Assembly (NCBI GenBank): GCA_964549375.1
Contig: CAZJWF010000004.1
Location: 1-64,000, forward strand
Length of the DNA: 64,000 nucleotides
From: JAHDDY01 sp964549375
GTDB taxonomy: Bacteria > Pseudomonadota > Alphaproteobacteria > Rhodobacterales > Rhodobacteraceae
Direction: 5' to 3'
In this document: piece after piece, positions 25,625 through 33,742 of the stretch
Layout: the number at the start of each line of letters is the position of its first letter
How positions within the stretch are numbered: the stretch's first letter is position 1
Translations under genes and position numbers: made by a program
The notes under the pieces: model-generated
The model's input: only the letters and a program-made list of their open reading frames with translations
What the model was told of the DNA's origin: nothing
The model's database searches: none

Positions 25625-27043
25625 ATGTTCAACGAAATGCTTCGTGATGGTGAGGTCCGGGATATTTACCGAACAATCGAGCAGTGGATCGCGGTGGATG
25701 GCGTGGCAGCGTTGTCGAAACGTATCCCTGAAGCCGAGGCATTATTTCGGCGCGTTGGGATTACTTTTGCTGTCTATGGCGAAGGCGGTGATCCGGAACG
25801 CTTGATCCCCTTTGATGCCATTCCGCGTGTTTTCTCCGCCGCTGAATGGGATGTGGTGGAGCGCGGCTCGATTCAGCGCGCCAAGGCTCTGAATGCGTTT
25901 TTGGCCGATGTCTATGGACCAAAAGAAATCCTGAACGCAGGGGTCGTCCCCCGAAACCTCGTTGAGCAAAACCCGGCCTATGAAGCGGTGATGGAGCAGA
26001 TCAGGCCGCCAAACGATATTTGGGCCCATATAATTGGCGTTGATATTGTTCGCACGGGCCTCAATGAATTTTTTGTATTGGAAGATAATTGCCGCACGCC
26101 TTCCGGGGTTTCATATTTGCTTGAGACGCGGGACGTCATGACCCGGATGTTTCCGCAGCTATTTAGTACGGGCGTGATCCGGCCGGTTGACGACTATCCA
26201 CATATGTTGGCTCAGGCGATGGACGAGGTTGCGCCGCCAAAATGTGATGGCCTGCCGACACGCGCCTTGCTGACCCCCGGTTACATGAACTCAGCTTATT
26301 ACGAGCACAGTTTTCTTGCGGATCAAATGGGTGTGGAATTGGTGGAGGGGTCAGACCTTTTTACCGCCGATGGCAGACTATGGATGAGAACGATAGATGG
26401 TCCTCAATCTATAGATGTCCTCTATCGCAGAATCGATGACGCTTTCCTTGATCCGTTGTGCTTTCGGCCCGACTCGTTGCTCGGTGTGTGCGGATTGATG
26501 GAAGTTTATCGTCAGGGCGGCGTCACGATTGTTAATGCGCCGGGAACCGGCGTGGCAGATGACAAGGCCACATATGTTTTCGTCCCTGAGATGATCCGAT
26601 TTTATCTTGGCGAAGAGCCTGTCTTGCCGAACGTACCGACATGGCGTTGTTCGCAACCCGATGACTGTGACTATGTATTGGATCATTTGTCAGAGTTGGT
26701 CGTGAAGCAAGTTCATGGGTCCGGCGGGTATGGAATGCTGATCGGGAATGCCGCTACCCAAGGGGAAATCGAAGAATTTACGGCTCGGATCAAAGCGGAG
26801 CCAACCGCGTATATTGCTCAGCCAATCCTCGCGCTTTCCGGCGTTCCGTCCTTGGTCAATGATGGGATCGAGCCACGCCATGTCGACCTTCGGCCTTATG
26901 TGATTACGGGGCAGGAAACGCGTTTGATCTCAGGCGGGCTGACCCGCGTGGCTCTACGAGAAGGGTCGCTTGTGGTCAATTCGAGCCAAGGCGGGGGGGT
27001 GAAGGACACGTGGGTTCTGCGCGAGGGTGCCCATGCTGAGTAG
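25625..27043 (+). CDS. Circularly permuted ATP-grasp protein (DUF404/DUF407)
   Basis: A 472-residue ATP-grasp enzyme with circularly permuted order. Motifs include VRTGLNEFFVLEDNCRTPSGVS (broken here: NEFFVLEDN, CRTPSGVSY), VDVLYRRIDDAFLDP, VVKQVHGSGGYGMLIG and YIAQPILALSGVP, followed by the acidic PRHVDLRPYV. Such enzymes use ATP to form amide bonds; substrate unknown. The stop overlaps the next gene's ATG by 11 nt, so the two are translationally linked. It is the key synthetic enzyme of the Anbu-associated module. Confidence 0.92.
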   Translation: MFNEMLRDGEVRDIYRTIEQWIAVDGVAALSKRIPEAEALFRRVGITFAVYGEGGDPERLIPFDAIPRVFSAAEWDVVERGSIQRAKALNAFLADVYGPKEILNAGVVPRNLVEQNPAYEAVMEQIRPPNDIWAHIIGVDIVRTGLNEFFVLEDNCRTPSGVSYLLETRDVMTRMFPQLFSTGVIRPVDDYPHMLAQAMDEVAPPKCDGLPTRALLTPGYMNSAYYEHSFLADQMGVELVEGSDLFTADGRLWMRTIDGPQSIDVLYRRIDDAFLDPLCFRPDSLLGVCGLMEVYRQGGVTIVNAPGTGVADDKATYVFVPEMIRFYLGEEPVLPNVPTWRCSQPDDCDYVLDHLSELVVKQVHGSGGYGMLIGNAATQGEIEEFTARIKAEPTAYIAQPILALSGVPSLVNDGIEPRHVDLRPYVITGQETRLISGGLTRVALREGSLVVNSSQGGGVKDTWVLREGAHAE

Positions 27044-28013
27044 AACGGCTGAGGGATTGTTTTGGCTGGGGCGTTACATTGAGCGCGCTGAAAATACCGT
27101 GCGGTTGTTAGAGGCCGCGCGGCATATTGATCAAATGCCGCTCTCTTCGCCCGAAATGGGCAGTGAATGGTCCGCGATTTTGATCGCAGCAGGGTGCCGC
27201 ACGACATATCCGGGGGATATTGAGCGGGCAGATGGTTCCTCGACGGTGCGGCATTTGATTGTCGATGAAACGAATCCCTCATCCATCAAAAACTGTTTTG
27301 AAGCAGCGCGGAGCAACGCGCGGGCGCAGCGCATCGCGCTGACGATTGAAGTCTGGTCCTCTATCAATGAGGCATGGCGCGAAGTGCGAGAGCTGACTGA
27401 GGCGGACTGTTCTGGGACAGAACTGCCCCGAATTTTGGAACGGGTTCGGTCACTGGCTGCCGAATTTCGCGGTTCCGTTACTGGCACTCTTTTGCGAAAT
27501 GCGGGATTCGATTTTTTGCGTTTGGGTGAAGGGATTGAGCGCGCCGATGCGACTGCAAGATTGCTGGATGTGAAATATCACGTTTTGCTCCCTTATAGCC
27601 ATGCGGTGGGCAGCAGCTATGATCAGCTTCAATGGAATCATATTTTAAGCGCGGCGGGGGCACGAGCGTCTTATCGCTGGGCGTATCGCGCTGAGGTGTC
27701 CGCAGAGTTGGTTGTTGACTTTTTGCTATTAAATCCACAATTTCCCCGATCATTTTGTTTTAGTTATCGCAGAATTGTTGAACGTCTGAAACGTCTTTGC
27801 GAAAATCCGGCTCGGAAAGAGAACTCACTCTTGCAGGCGACGGAGATCCTTGATTCACTCGAACGCGACAGTGCGAAGCTCATTCTGTATGGCGGGCTGC
27901 ACGAGTACTTGACTGACAAAATTGACCGTACCATCAAGCTCACAACAAGAATTGGTGCCGATTTTGGGTTTCAATCCGCTGCGTCGCAAGCGGGTCAGCA
28001 AACTCAGGCTTAG
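27033..28013 (+). CDS. Alpha-E domain protein (DUF403)
   Basis: 326 residues, almost all helical. It starts with the family hallmark MLSRTAEGLFWLGRYIERAEN and carries GEGIERADATARLLDVKYH and an R-rich segment. I chose the ATG at 27033 over the GTG at 27027 because MLSRTAE is the usual N-terminus and GAGGG is well spaced. Alpha-E proteins accompany permuted ATP-grasp enzymes and are thought to work with them; the biochemical role is undetermined. Confidence 0.92.
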   Translation: MLSRTAEGLFWLGRYIERAENTVRLLEAARHIDQMPLSSPEMGSEWSAILIAAGCRTTYPGDIERADGSSTVRHLIVDETNPSSIKNCFEAARSNARAQRIALTIEVWSSINEAWREVRELTEADCSGTELPRILERVRSLAAEFRGSVTGTLLRNAGFDFLRLGEGIERADATARLLDVKYHVLLPYSHAVGSSYDQLQWNHILSAAGARASYRWAYRAEVSAELVVDFLLLNPQFPRSFCFSYRRIVERLKRLCENPARKENSLLQATEILDSLERDSAKLILYGGLHEYLTDKIDRTIKLTTRIGADFGFQSAASQAGQQTQA

Positions 28014-28043
28014 GCGCTCTCCAACCGAGAAGGATCAGGCGCG

Positions 28044-28796
28044 ATGACATACTGCGTTGCCCTTAAATTGAACGCAGGGCTGGTGTGCCTCGCTGATACG
28101 CGCACAAATGCGGGTATCGACAACATCTCGAAATTCAAAAAGCTGTTCACGTGGAAGAAACCGGGCGAGCGCGCCATTACGATGATGACGTCCGGTAATC
28201 TCGCGATTACACAAGCCGTGATGTCGCTGCTTCAGCAAAACATCGATAATCCGAAGGAAAATGTCGAAACACTGTTTTCCGCGCCGTCGATGTTTCGTGT
28301 CGCTGAGATCGTCGGCGAGGCGATGCGGACAATACAAACGCGCTACGGTCCCGGCCTGTCGGCGCGCGGCGAAAACTCGACGTCTGCAATCCTTTTGGCG
28401 GGTCAGCGTAAGGGCGGGCAGCACCGATTGTTCATGATCTACTCGGCGGGGAATTTCATTGAGGCGACAGATGACACGCCGTTCCTACAGATCGGAGAAC
28501 ACAAATACGGGAAACCGATCCTCGATCGGGTAATCGTGCCGGAGACTCCGTTGGGTGATGCTCTGACCGCAACGCTGCTGTCCATGAATGCGACATTGAA
28601 ATCGAACCTGTCCGTTGGAATGCCGCTCGATTTGACGGTTCAGCGCGAAGGGGCGTTCGATTTTGATGAAGAACGGCGGATCGAAGAGAATGACGCGGCC
28701 TACGAGGCGTTGTCTCAAGCGTGGTCAAACGGATTGAAAGACGCTTTTCAGGAAATGCGTGATGCGATGACGTCTGCGAACCGTTCATCGGGGTGA
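28044..28796 (+). CDS. Anbu, proteasome-like peptidase (BPH)
   Basis: A 250-residue Ntn-hydrolase of the Anbu/BPH family. It opens MTYCVALKLNAGLVCLADTR, so after Met removal Thr2 is the N-terminal nucleophile; the DTR and the Lys in FKKLFTW fit the proteasome-fold active site. Anbu proteins assemble into open rings; no partner unfoldase is encoded here. The gene follows alpha-E by 30 nt. Together with ATP-grasp, alpha-E and transglutaminase it forms the conserved four-gene locus. Confidence 0.93.
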   Translation: MTYCVALKLNAGLVCLADTRTNAGIDNISKFKKLFTWKKPGERAITMMTSGNLAITQAVMSLLQQNIDNPKENVETLFSAPSMFRVAEIVGEAMRTIQTRYGPGLSARGENSTSAILLAGQRKGGQHRLFMIYSAGNFIEATDDTPFLQIGEHKYGKPILDRVIVPETPLGDALTATLLSMNATLKSNLSVGMPLDLTVQREGAFDFDEERRIEENDAAYEALSQAWSNGLKDAFQEMRDAMTSANRSSG

Positions 28797-28808
28797 AGGA
28801 TCAGTAAA

Positions 28809-29690
28809 GTGACCGATTGGCAGAAAACGCTTGATGACATTGCGTCTCAGGTTCGGCCTTTGACGGCGCAGGGCCGCGTGGCAACCTATATCCCGGCGCT
28901 GTCCAGAGTGCCGCAAGATCATTTCGCGATTGCCGTGACAACTAAAGGTGGCGAAGAGTTCGCAGCCGGTGATGCCGATGTTCCGTTTTCGATTCAGTCG
29001 GTGTCGAAAGTTTTTAATCTCGTATTTGCGCTTGATTTGCTGGGTGATGATCTGTGGCGGCGCGTCGGACGTGAACCGTCAGGCATGGGATTCAATTCTC
29101 TGATTTTGCTAGAAGTCGAAAGCGGGGTTCCGCGAAATCCGTTGATCAATGCTGGTGCGATTGTGACGACCGACGCGATCTTGAACCAAGAGAAAAATTG
29201 GGCGGATATCTTTATCAGTAAGATGCAACAGCTTTCCGGCTCGGATGCTGTGAAATATGATGCGGAAGTTTTTGAATCTGAGCGAGAGTTCGGCGATCTC
29301 AATCGTGCGATTGCTTGGTTCTTGAAGGCCAAACGAAATCTCGTATCTGATCCGACTCTTGTAACGGAGACGTATTTCCGCGCTTGTTCGACCGCCATGA
29401 GCGCGCGGGAGCTTTCGCGGGCGGGGCGGTGTCTCGTGGAGGAAAGCGCTGTTGCCGATCAAGAAAGGCTGCAACGGGTTCGTGCGATCATGCGAACTTG
29501 CGGTTTGTATGATGCCGCAGGCGACTTTGCGTTTCGGGTGGGCCTTCCCGCCAAAAGTGGCGTTGGTGGCGGAATTTTGGCGGTGGAACCGGGCGAGTAT
29601 TCTGTCGCCGTTTGGTCTCCCGCGCTTGATCAGAAGGGAAATTCAGTCGCCGGTGTCAGGGCGCTGGAGTTGTTGACGGACATGGTCTGA
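28809..29690 (+). CDS. glsA: Glutaminase (L-glutamine to glutamate and ammonia)
   Basis: 293 residues of the beta-lactamase-like glutaminase family. The catalytic pair is Ser64/Lys67 in FSIQSVSKVF; further motifs are EPSGMGFNSL, PRNPLINAGAI, the Tyr-containing TETYFRACS and PAKSGVGGGI. The start is a GTG at 28809 with GAAGGA 8 nt upstream, 12 nt after the Anbu stop, so it may be read through from the Anbu operon. Cytoplasmic. With hutF and guaD downstream it marks a nitrogen-release region. Confidence 0.93.
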   Translation: MTDWQKTLDDIASQVRPLTAQGRVATYIPALSRVPQDHFAIAVTTKGGEEFAAGDADVPFSIQSVSKVFNLVFALDLLGDDLWRRVGREPSGMGFNSLILLEVESGVPRNPLINAGAIVTTDAILNQEKNWADIFISKMQQLSGSDAVKYDAEVFESEREFGDLNRAIAWFLKAKRNLVSDPTLVTETYFRACSTAMSARELSRAGRCLVEESAVADQERLQRVRAIMRTCGLYDAAGDFAFRVGLPAKSGVGGGILAVEPGEYSVAVWSPALDQKGNSVAGVRALELLTDMV

Positions 29691-29765
29691 GCCGGACAAG
29701 ATCGAAATTTGACGGTTTGGCGCTGTCCGCTTGGTGCAGTGTCGTTGGTCGGTTGGGAGCTCGCT

Positions 29766-31133
29766 GTGACGAAAATCCATGCGCGCACCGCGCTTTTGCC
29801 GGACGGTTGGATGTCAGATGTGGCAATTGTCATCGGCGATGATGGAAAAATTGCTTCGGTTTCGGATGACCTAAGTTCGCCCAGTCATGTGATTGATCTG
29901 GTCTTGCCTGCGCCTGTGAACCTGCACAGTCACACTTTTCAGCGCGCGATGGTCGGGCTGACTGAGGCGCGCGGGCCTGATCCCAGCGACAGCTTTTGGA
30001 CGTGGCGTCAGATGATGTATCGGTTTCTCGATCAACTGACGCCGGAGCAGGTCGAGGGGATTGCCGCGCAAGCTTTTGTCGAAATGGCGGAGGCAGGATA
30101 CGCAGCGGTTGCCGAGTTCCATTACCTGCATCATGCGCCGGATGGACGACCCTATGATCATCTTGCGGAGCTGACGGAAAGGATCGCGGCCGCAGCCGAT
30201 GCGACGGGGATTGGCTTAACGCATCTGCCCGTCTACTACGAGTTCGGCGGATGCGATGGGCGTGCGTTGGTCGGTGGGCAAAGGCGGTTCGGGAATGACT
30301 TTGATCGCTACGCAAGATTGCATGACGAGGCCCGGAGCATCATTGAGCGCGGCCCCGCCGATTGGAATATCGGTGTTGCGCCGCATTCATTGCGAGCGGT
30401 GGATGAAGACGGGCTGACGCGCGCCGTGCAACTGGCACAAGGGACGCCGTTCCACCTGCATCTTGCGGAGCAAATCGCTGAGGTGGAAGAGTTGCTCGTG
30501 CATCGAAAGCGGCGTCCAGTCGAATGGCTGCTGGATCGACAGGACATAGGCGAAACGTGGTGCCTGATCCATTGCACTCAGATGAACGCGAATGAAACAA
30601 TCAAACTCGCGCAGACGGGAGCAGTCGCAGGACTTTGCCCAATTACGGAGTCGAGCCTCGGTGATGGTATCTTTGATGGGGTAGATTTCGTTGCGGCGGG
30701 CGGTTACTTTGGCGTTGGCTCGGACAGCAATATTCAGATTTCGCTGTTCGAAGAATTGAAGACGTTGGAATACTCGCAACGTTTGCGAGATCGGTCACGC
30801 GCAGCGCTGGCAAACGCAGAGTCTTCGACGGGCCGGGTCTTGTTCGATCACGCTGTTTCCGGCGGTGCCAAGGCAGTACAACGACAAAGCGGTGCGATTT
30901 CGCCGGGGCAGCTTGCTGACCTTTGCGGCCTCTCGACTGACAACGAATGGTGTTGTCATCGAGCGGGAGACACGGTGCTGGATAGTCTGATTTTCTCCGG
31001 AAATGGTGGTCAGTGCGTCCGCGAGGTATGGAGCGCAGGGCGGCACATCGTTCGGAATGGGCAGCATGTTGCCCGTGATCAAGTCACGCCACGGTTTAAG
31101 CAGATCGTTTCTGACCTGAGTCAAAACCTTTGA
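29766..31133 (+). CDS. hutF: Formimidoylglutamate deiminase
   Basis: 455 residues of the amidohydrolase superfamily. Metal ligands are visible in NLHSHTFQRAM, the later His in FHLHLAEQ, and the Asp in GVGSDSN; the region SFWTWRQMMYRF is typical of HutF. It converts N-formimidoyl-glutamate to N-formyl-glutamate in histidine breakdown. The GTG start at 29766 with GGGAG upstream gives the usual length; the longer frame adds 19 unrelated residues. No other hut genes are in the window. The stop lies 4 nt from the convergent guaD stop. Confidence 0.9.
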   Translation: MTKIHARTALLPDGWMSDVAIVIGDDGKIASVSDDLSSPSHVIDLVLPAPVNLHSHTFQRAMVGLTEARGPDPSDSFWTWRQMMYRFLDQLTPEQVEGIAAQAFVEMAEAGYAAVAEFHYLHHAPDGRPYDHLAELTERIAAAADATGIGLTHLPVYYEFGGCDGRALVGGQRRFGNDFDRYARLHDEARSIIERGPADWNIGVAPHSLRAVDEDGLTRAVQLAQGTPFHLHLAEQIAEVEELLVHRKRRPVEWLLDRQDIGETWCLIHCTQMNANETIKLAQTGAVAGLCPITESSLGDGIFDGVDFVAAGGYFGVGSDSNIQISLFEELKTLEYSQRLRDRSRAALANAESSTGRVLFDHAVSGGAKAVQRQSGAISPGQLADLCGLSTDNEWCCHRAGDTVLDSLIFSGNGGQCVREVWSAGRHIVRNGQHVARDQVTPRFKQIVSDLSQNL

Positions 31134-31137
31134 GGCG

Positions 31138-32442
31138 TCAACCGTGCGATCTTACTTTCTGCGGTTCTCCGTTGATATAGGTTTCAGCGATAGAACGATC
31201 ATCGCCCATCATTTGCAGCACGAAGAGTTCTTCCGACAAGGTTTCGGCGCGGGCCATCCGCATGGCCATTGCCTCGGTTGCGTGGGCGTCAAGAATCACG
31301 ATATCGGCTTCGCTGCCGGGGGTCAAAGTGCCAATCTTATCTTCTAGTGCGAGGACTTCGGCATTGCCGCGCGTGATCCAGTGAAAGGCGCGCAACGGGT
31401 GCAGGTTTTGACCGCTCAGATGGAGGGCTTTATAACCTTCACTGAGCGTTTGTAACATCGAATAGCTGGTGCCGCCGCCAATGTCAGTTGCGATGCCGTT
31501 GACGATACCATGCTCGCGCAATTTGGCATCATCGAACAATCCGCTCCCGAGGAACAGGTTGGAGGTCGGGCAAAACACAGGATGTGTTCCCGTTTCCGCC
31601 AAAGCCGCGATTTCTCGATCCTTCAAATGTAGCGCATGTCCCATCAGCGTGCGCGGACCAAGCAGACCATAAGATTGATACACATCAAGGTAGTCGCGCG
31701 TTTGTGGATAAAGCTTGGCGGTCAGCGCGATCTCGTCGTGATTTTCCGACAGATGTGTTTGAATATAACAGTCGGGGTGTTCGGCGGCGAGCGTGCCCGT
31801 CATTTCCATTTGTTCGGGTGTTGAGGTAACGGCAAAGCGGGGCGTTATGGCGTAGAGCGCCCGCCCGCGACCATGCCATGTCTTAATCAATGCCTTGCTG
31901 TCATCGTACCCCTTTTGCGGCGTATCGGTCAGATTTTCGGGGGCGTTGCGGTCCATCATGACTTTACCGCCAATCATCCGCATGTTGCGTTGTTCAGCGG
32001 CGGCAAACAGCGCGTCAGCAGATTGTTTATGGACTGAGCAAAAGGCGGCGGCGGTAGTTGTGCCGTGATGGACAAGCTGGTCAAGAAACCAGCCAGCCAT
32101 TTTATCCGCGTGTTCTGGATCGGCATAGCGCGCTTCTTCGGGGAAGGTGTAGGTATTGAGCCAATCCATTAGCTGTGCCCCCCATGACGCAATTACTTGC
32201 GTTTGGGGGAAATGGGTATGCGCGTCGATAAATCCCGCCATCATCAAATGTGGTCGGTGATCGATTTGCGGAATGTCTCGTGCGTGCGTTGCCAGATCGG
32301 CGTACTCACCTACGTGCTGAATGAGGCCATCAGCGATGATCAGCGCGCCGTCCTCGATGTAATCGAAGGCGTCGCCGTCTTCAGCGCCCTGAGGCTCTCT
32401 ATGAAAAGTCAGCAGCCGCCCACGCAGCAATTTTTGCGTCAT
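31138..32442 (-). CDS. guaD: Guanine deaminase
   Basis: 434 residues, amidohydrolase superfamily, zinc-dependent conversion of guanine to xanthine. Motifs: GFIDAHTHFPQT (metal His pair), HHGTTTAAAFCSVH, QTHLSENHDEI, LMGHALHLKD, PVFCPTSNLFLGSGLFD and GIATDIGGGTSYSM. Length and order match bacterial GuaD. It stands alone on the minus strand, next to a decayed urate oxidase fragment, so downstream purine catabolism may have been lost from this locus. Confidence 0.93.
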   Translation of the reverse strand: MTQKLLRGRLLTFHREPQGAEDGDAFDYIEDGALIIADGLIQHVGEYADLATHARDIPQIDHRPHLMMAGFIDAHTHFPQTQVIASWGAQLMDWLNTYTFPEEARYADPEHADKMAGWFLDQLVHHGTTTAAAFCSVHKQSADALFAAAEQRNMRMIGGKVMMDRNAPENLTDTPQKGYDDSKALIKTWHGRGRALYAITPRFAVTSTPEQMEMTGTLAAEHPDCYIQTHLSENHDEIALTAKLYPQTRDYLDVYQSYGLLGPRTLMGHALHLKDREIAALAETGTHPVFCPTSNLFLGSGLFDDAKLREHGIVNGIATDIGGGTSYSMLQTLSEGYKALHLSGQNLHPLRAFHWITRGNAEVLALEDKIGTLTPGSEADIVILDAHATEAMAMRMARAETLSEELFVLQMMGDDRSIAETYINGEPQKVRSHG

Positions 32443-32530
32443 TGAGGTCTTCCCGTCGCGGTGCGCGGCTCGATTGGGTCAGAAATAGTCGTTTTTTCTT
32501 GCCTGACAGATTATGTATTTTTCGTTTCGG

Positions 32531-32725
32531 CTACTCGATGCGTTCGAGCGTTTCGAGATGATGGATGAAACAGCCGGTGAAGTCGAGCGCACCGCGCGAC
32601 AAGAACCATCGCATGAAACCGTGCTCACGCCGTTCGAGCAGCGCTTTGGCGGCGCTGACGGATTCGATGCGGTCTGCGAACAGTGCAGGGTCGATGCGCG
32701 ATGTGCAATGCGACTGAACCGGCAT
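32531..32725 (-). pseudogene. Unassigned gene fragment upstream of guaD
   Basis: A 64-codon minus-strand frame ending at 32531 has strongly G/C-ended third positions and natural-looking composition (LFADRIESVSAAKALLER, FMRWFLSRGALDFTGCFIHH). The frame remains open a little upstream but has no good ribosome site, and I recognise no family. It could be the C-terminal remnant of a lost gene, or chance. It partly overlaps the cytochrome fragment on the other strand. Confidence 0.25.
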
Positions 32726-32838
32726 GGGGTGGGTTGATTTATTTGCCCGCCGGTAAGACCCACGCGATGCCTCCGGCGAATGTGCCGAACATGGAGGCCG
32801 CTGAACGGTCGGCGATTGTTCGCTGGTATCGCTCCGTC
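32683..32838 (+). pseudogene. Remnant of urate oxidase (PuuD) C-terminal cytochrome c domain
   Basis: The plus-strand frame reads RCAMCNATEPAWGG and, shortly after, THAMPPANVPNMEAAERS followed by AIVRWYRSV. This closely resembles the C-terminal cytochrome c domain of the membrane urate oxidase PuuD, with two lesions: the haem motif CxxCH is CAMCN, and roughly 20 residues between haem motif and MPPAN are missing. The membrane part is absent. Location beside guanine deaminase supports a purine-catabolism origin. The 580-bp stretch 32443-33022 holds no intact gene. Confidence 0.5.
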
Positions 32839-32978
32839 AATCACTGGATCGACATCGTTTCAATTCAAAGCCGTTGTCTGAAACGATGTATGCGTTGCTT
32901 CGTGAACTCTCGAAAAAGTTTGCGAAACACGCTTGACGCGGATGCGGGGTCGCATACGGTCGGGCCATGCTTGGTAGT

Positions 32979-32988
32979 TGGTATACCA
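32979..32988. promoter_or_regulatory. Operator-like palindrome upstream of the GntR gene
   Basis: TGGTATACCA is a perfect 10-bp palindrome of the kind bound by FCD-type GntR regulators (core TGGT/ACCA). It lies 35 nt before the regulator's ATG, suggesting autoregulation and control of the oxalate operon behind it. Confidence 0.5.
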
Positions 32989-33022
32989 CAGATTCGGCGA
33001 GACTTTCCTTTGGGGAAAAACC

Positions 33023-33724
33023 ATGAGCGGTTTGGCCCTCGCGCCGGTGAATTTGGAAGCGACGCTTGAGGATCGCGTTTATAATGCGCTGCGCGATGCA
33101 ATCCTCGCGATGGATGTCTATGATCCCGCGACAGACTTGCGATTGGATGAGCGCGCGCTGGCCGCGCAACTCAAGACATCGCGCACACCGTTGCGCGCGG
33201 CCCTTGGGCGGTTAGAACAGGAAAGCTTTATTCGAGTTTTGCCGCGCAAGGGCGTTTTCGTGCTTCGGAAGACAATCAATGAGATTGCTGAGATGATTAC
33301 GGTCTGGGCTGCGTTGGAAAGCATGGCAGCTCGGTTGGCGACGGATCGGGCAAGTGGTGAAGAGATTGCATCGTTGCGGCGGTTTGCAAAAGGCGCGGCC
33401 ACGGCGGAGATCGAAGAATATTCCGATGCAAATATTGAATTTCATCAACGCATTTTAGAGCTGTCGCACTGCTCGATGCTGAAAAACATCGCCGATGGTC
33501 TGTTTTTGCATATGCAAGCGGTTCGCCGCCGCGCGATGCCGGAAAAACGCCGAGCCGAGCGTTCCGTCGTCGATCACATGCACATTATTGAAGCATTGGA
33601 AGACCGCGATGCCGAATTGGCGGAGCAGCTGGTGCGAAAACATACATTCCGGTTGCGAGACCATGTCTGCGAAACTTGGACGGAGCTGGAAACTAAGACT
33701 TCTGAACAAAAAGCGGTCGGATAG
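33023..33724 (+). CDS. GntR family (FCD-type) transcriptional regulator of the oxalate operon
   Basis: 233 residues. The winged helix lies at about 12-75 (LEDRVYNALRDAI, LDERALAAQLKTSRTPLRAA, RVLPRKGVFV) and an FCD ligand-binding domain follows with metal-ligand-like Asp and His positions (DANIEFHQRI, HMHIIEALEDRDAELAEQLV). The ATG at 33023 has GGGGA 7 nt upstream; an earlier in-frame start at 32978 would cover the operator. It ends 18 nt before oxc, so it very likely controls the oxalate genes, perhaps with oxalate or a formyl compound as effector (inference). Confidence 0.88.
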   Translation: MSGLALAPVNLEATLEDRVYNALRDAILAMDVYDPATDLRLDERALAAQLKTSRTPLRAALGRLEQESFIRVLPRKGVFVLRKTINEIAEMITVWAALESMAARLATDRASGEEIASLRRFAKGAATAEIEEYSDANIEFHQRILELSHCSMLKNIADGLFLHMQAVRRRAMPEKRRAERSVVDHMHIIEALEDRDAELAEQLVRKHTFRLRDHVCETWTELETKTSEQKAVG

Positions 33725-33742
33725 ACCCGTGGGGAGGAATAA

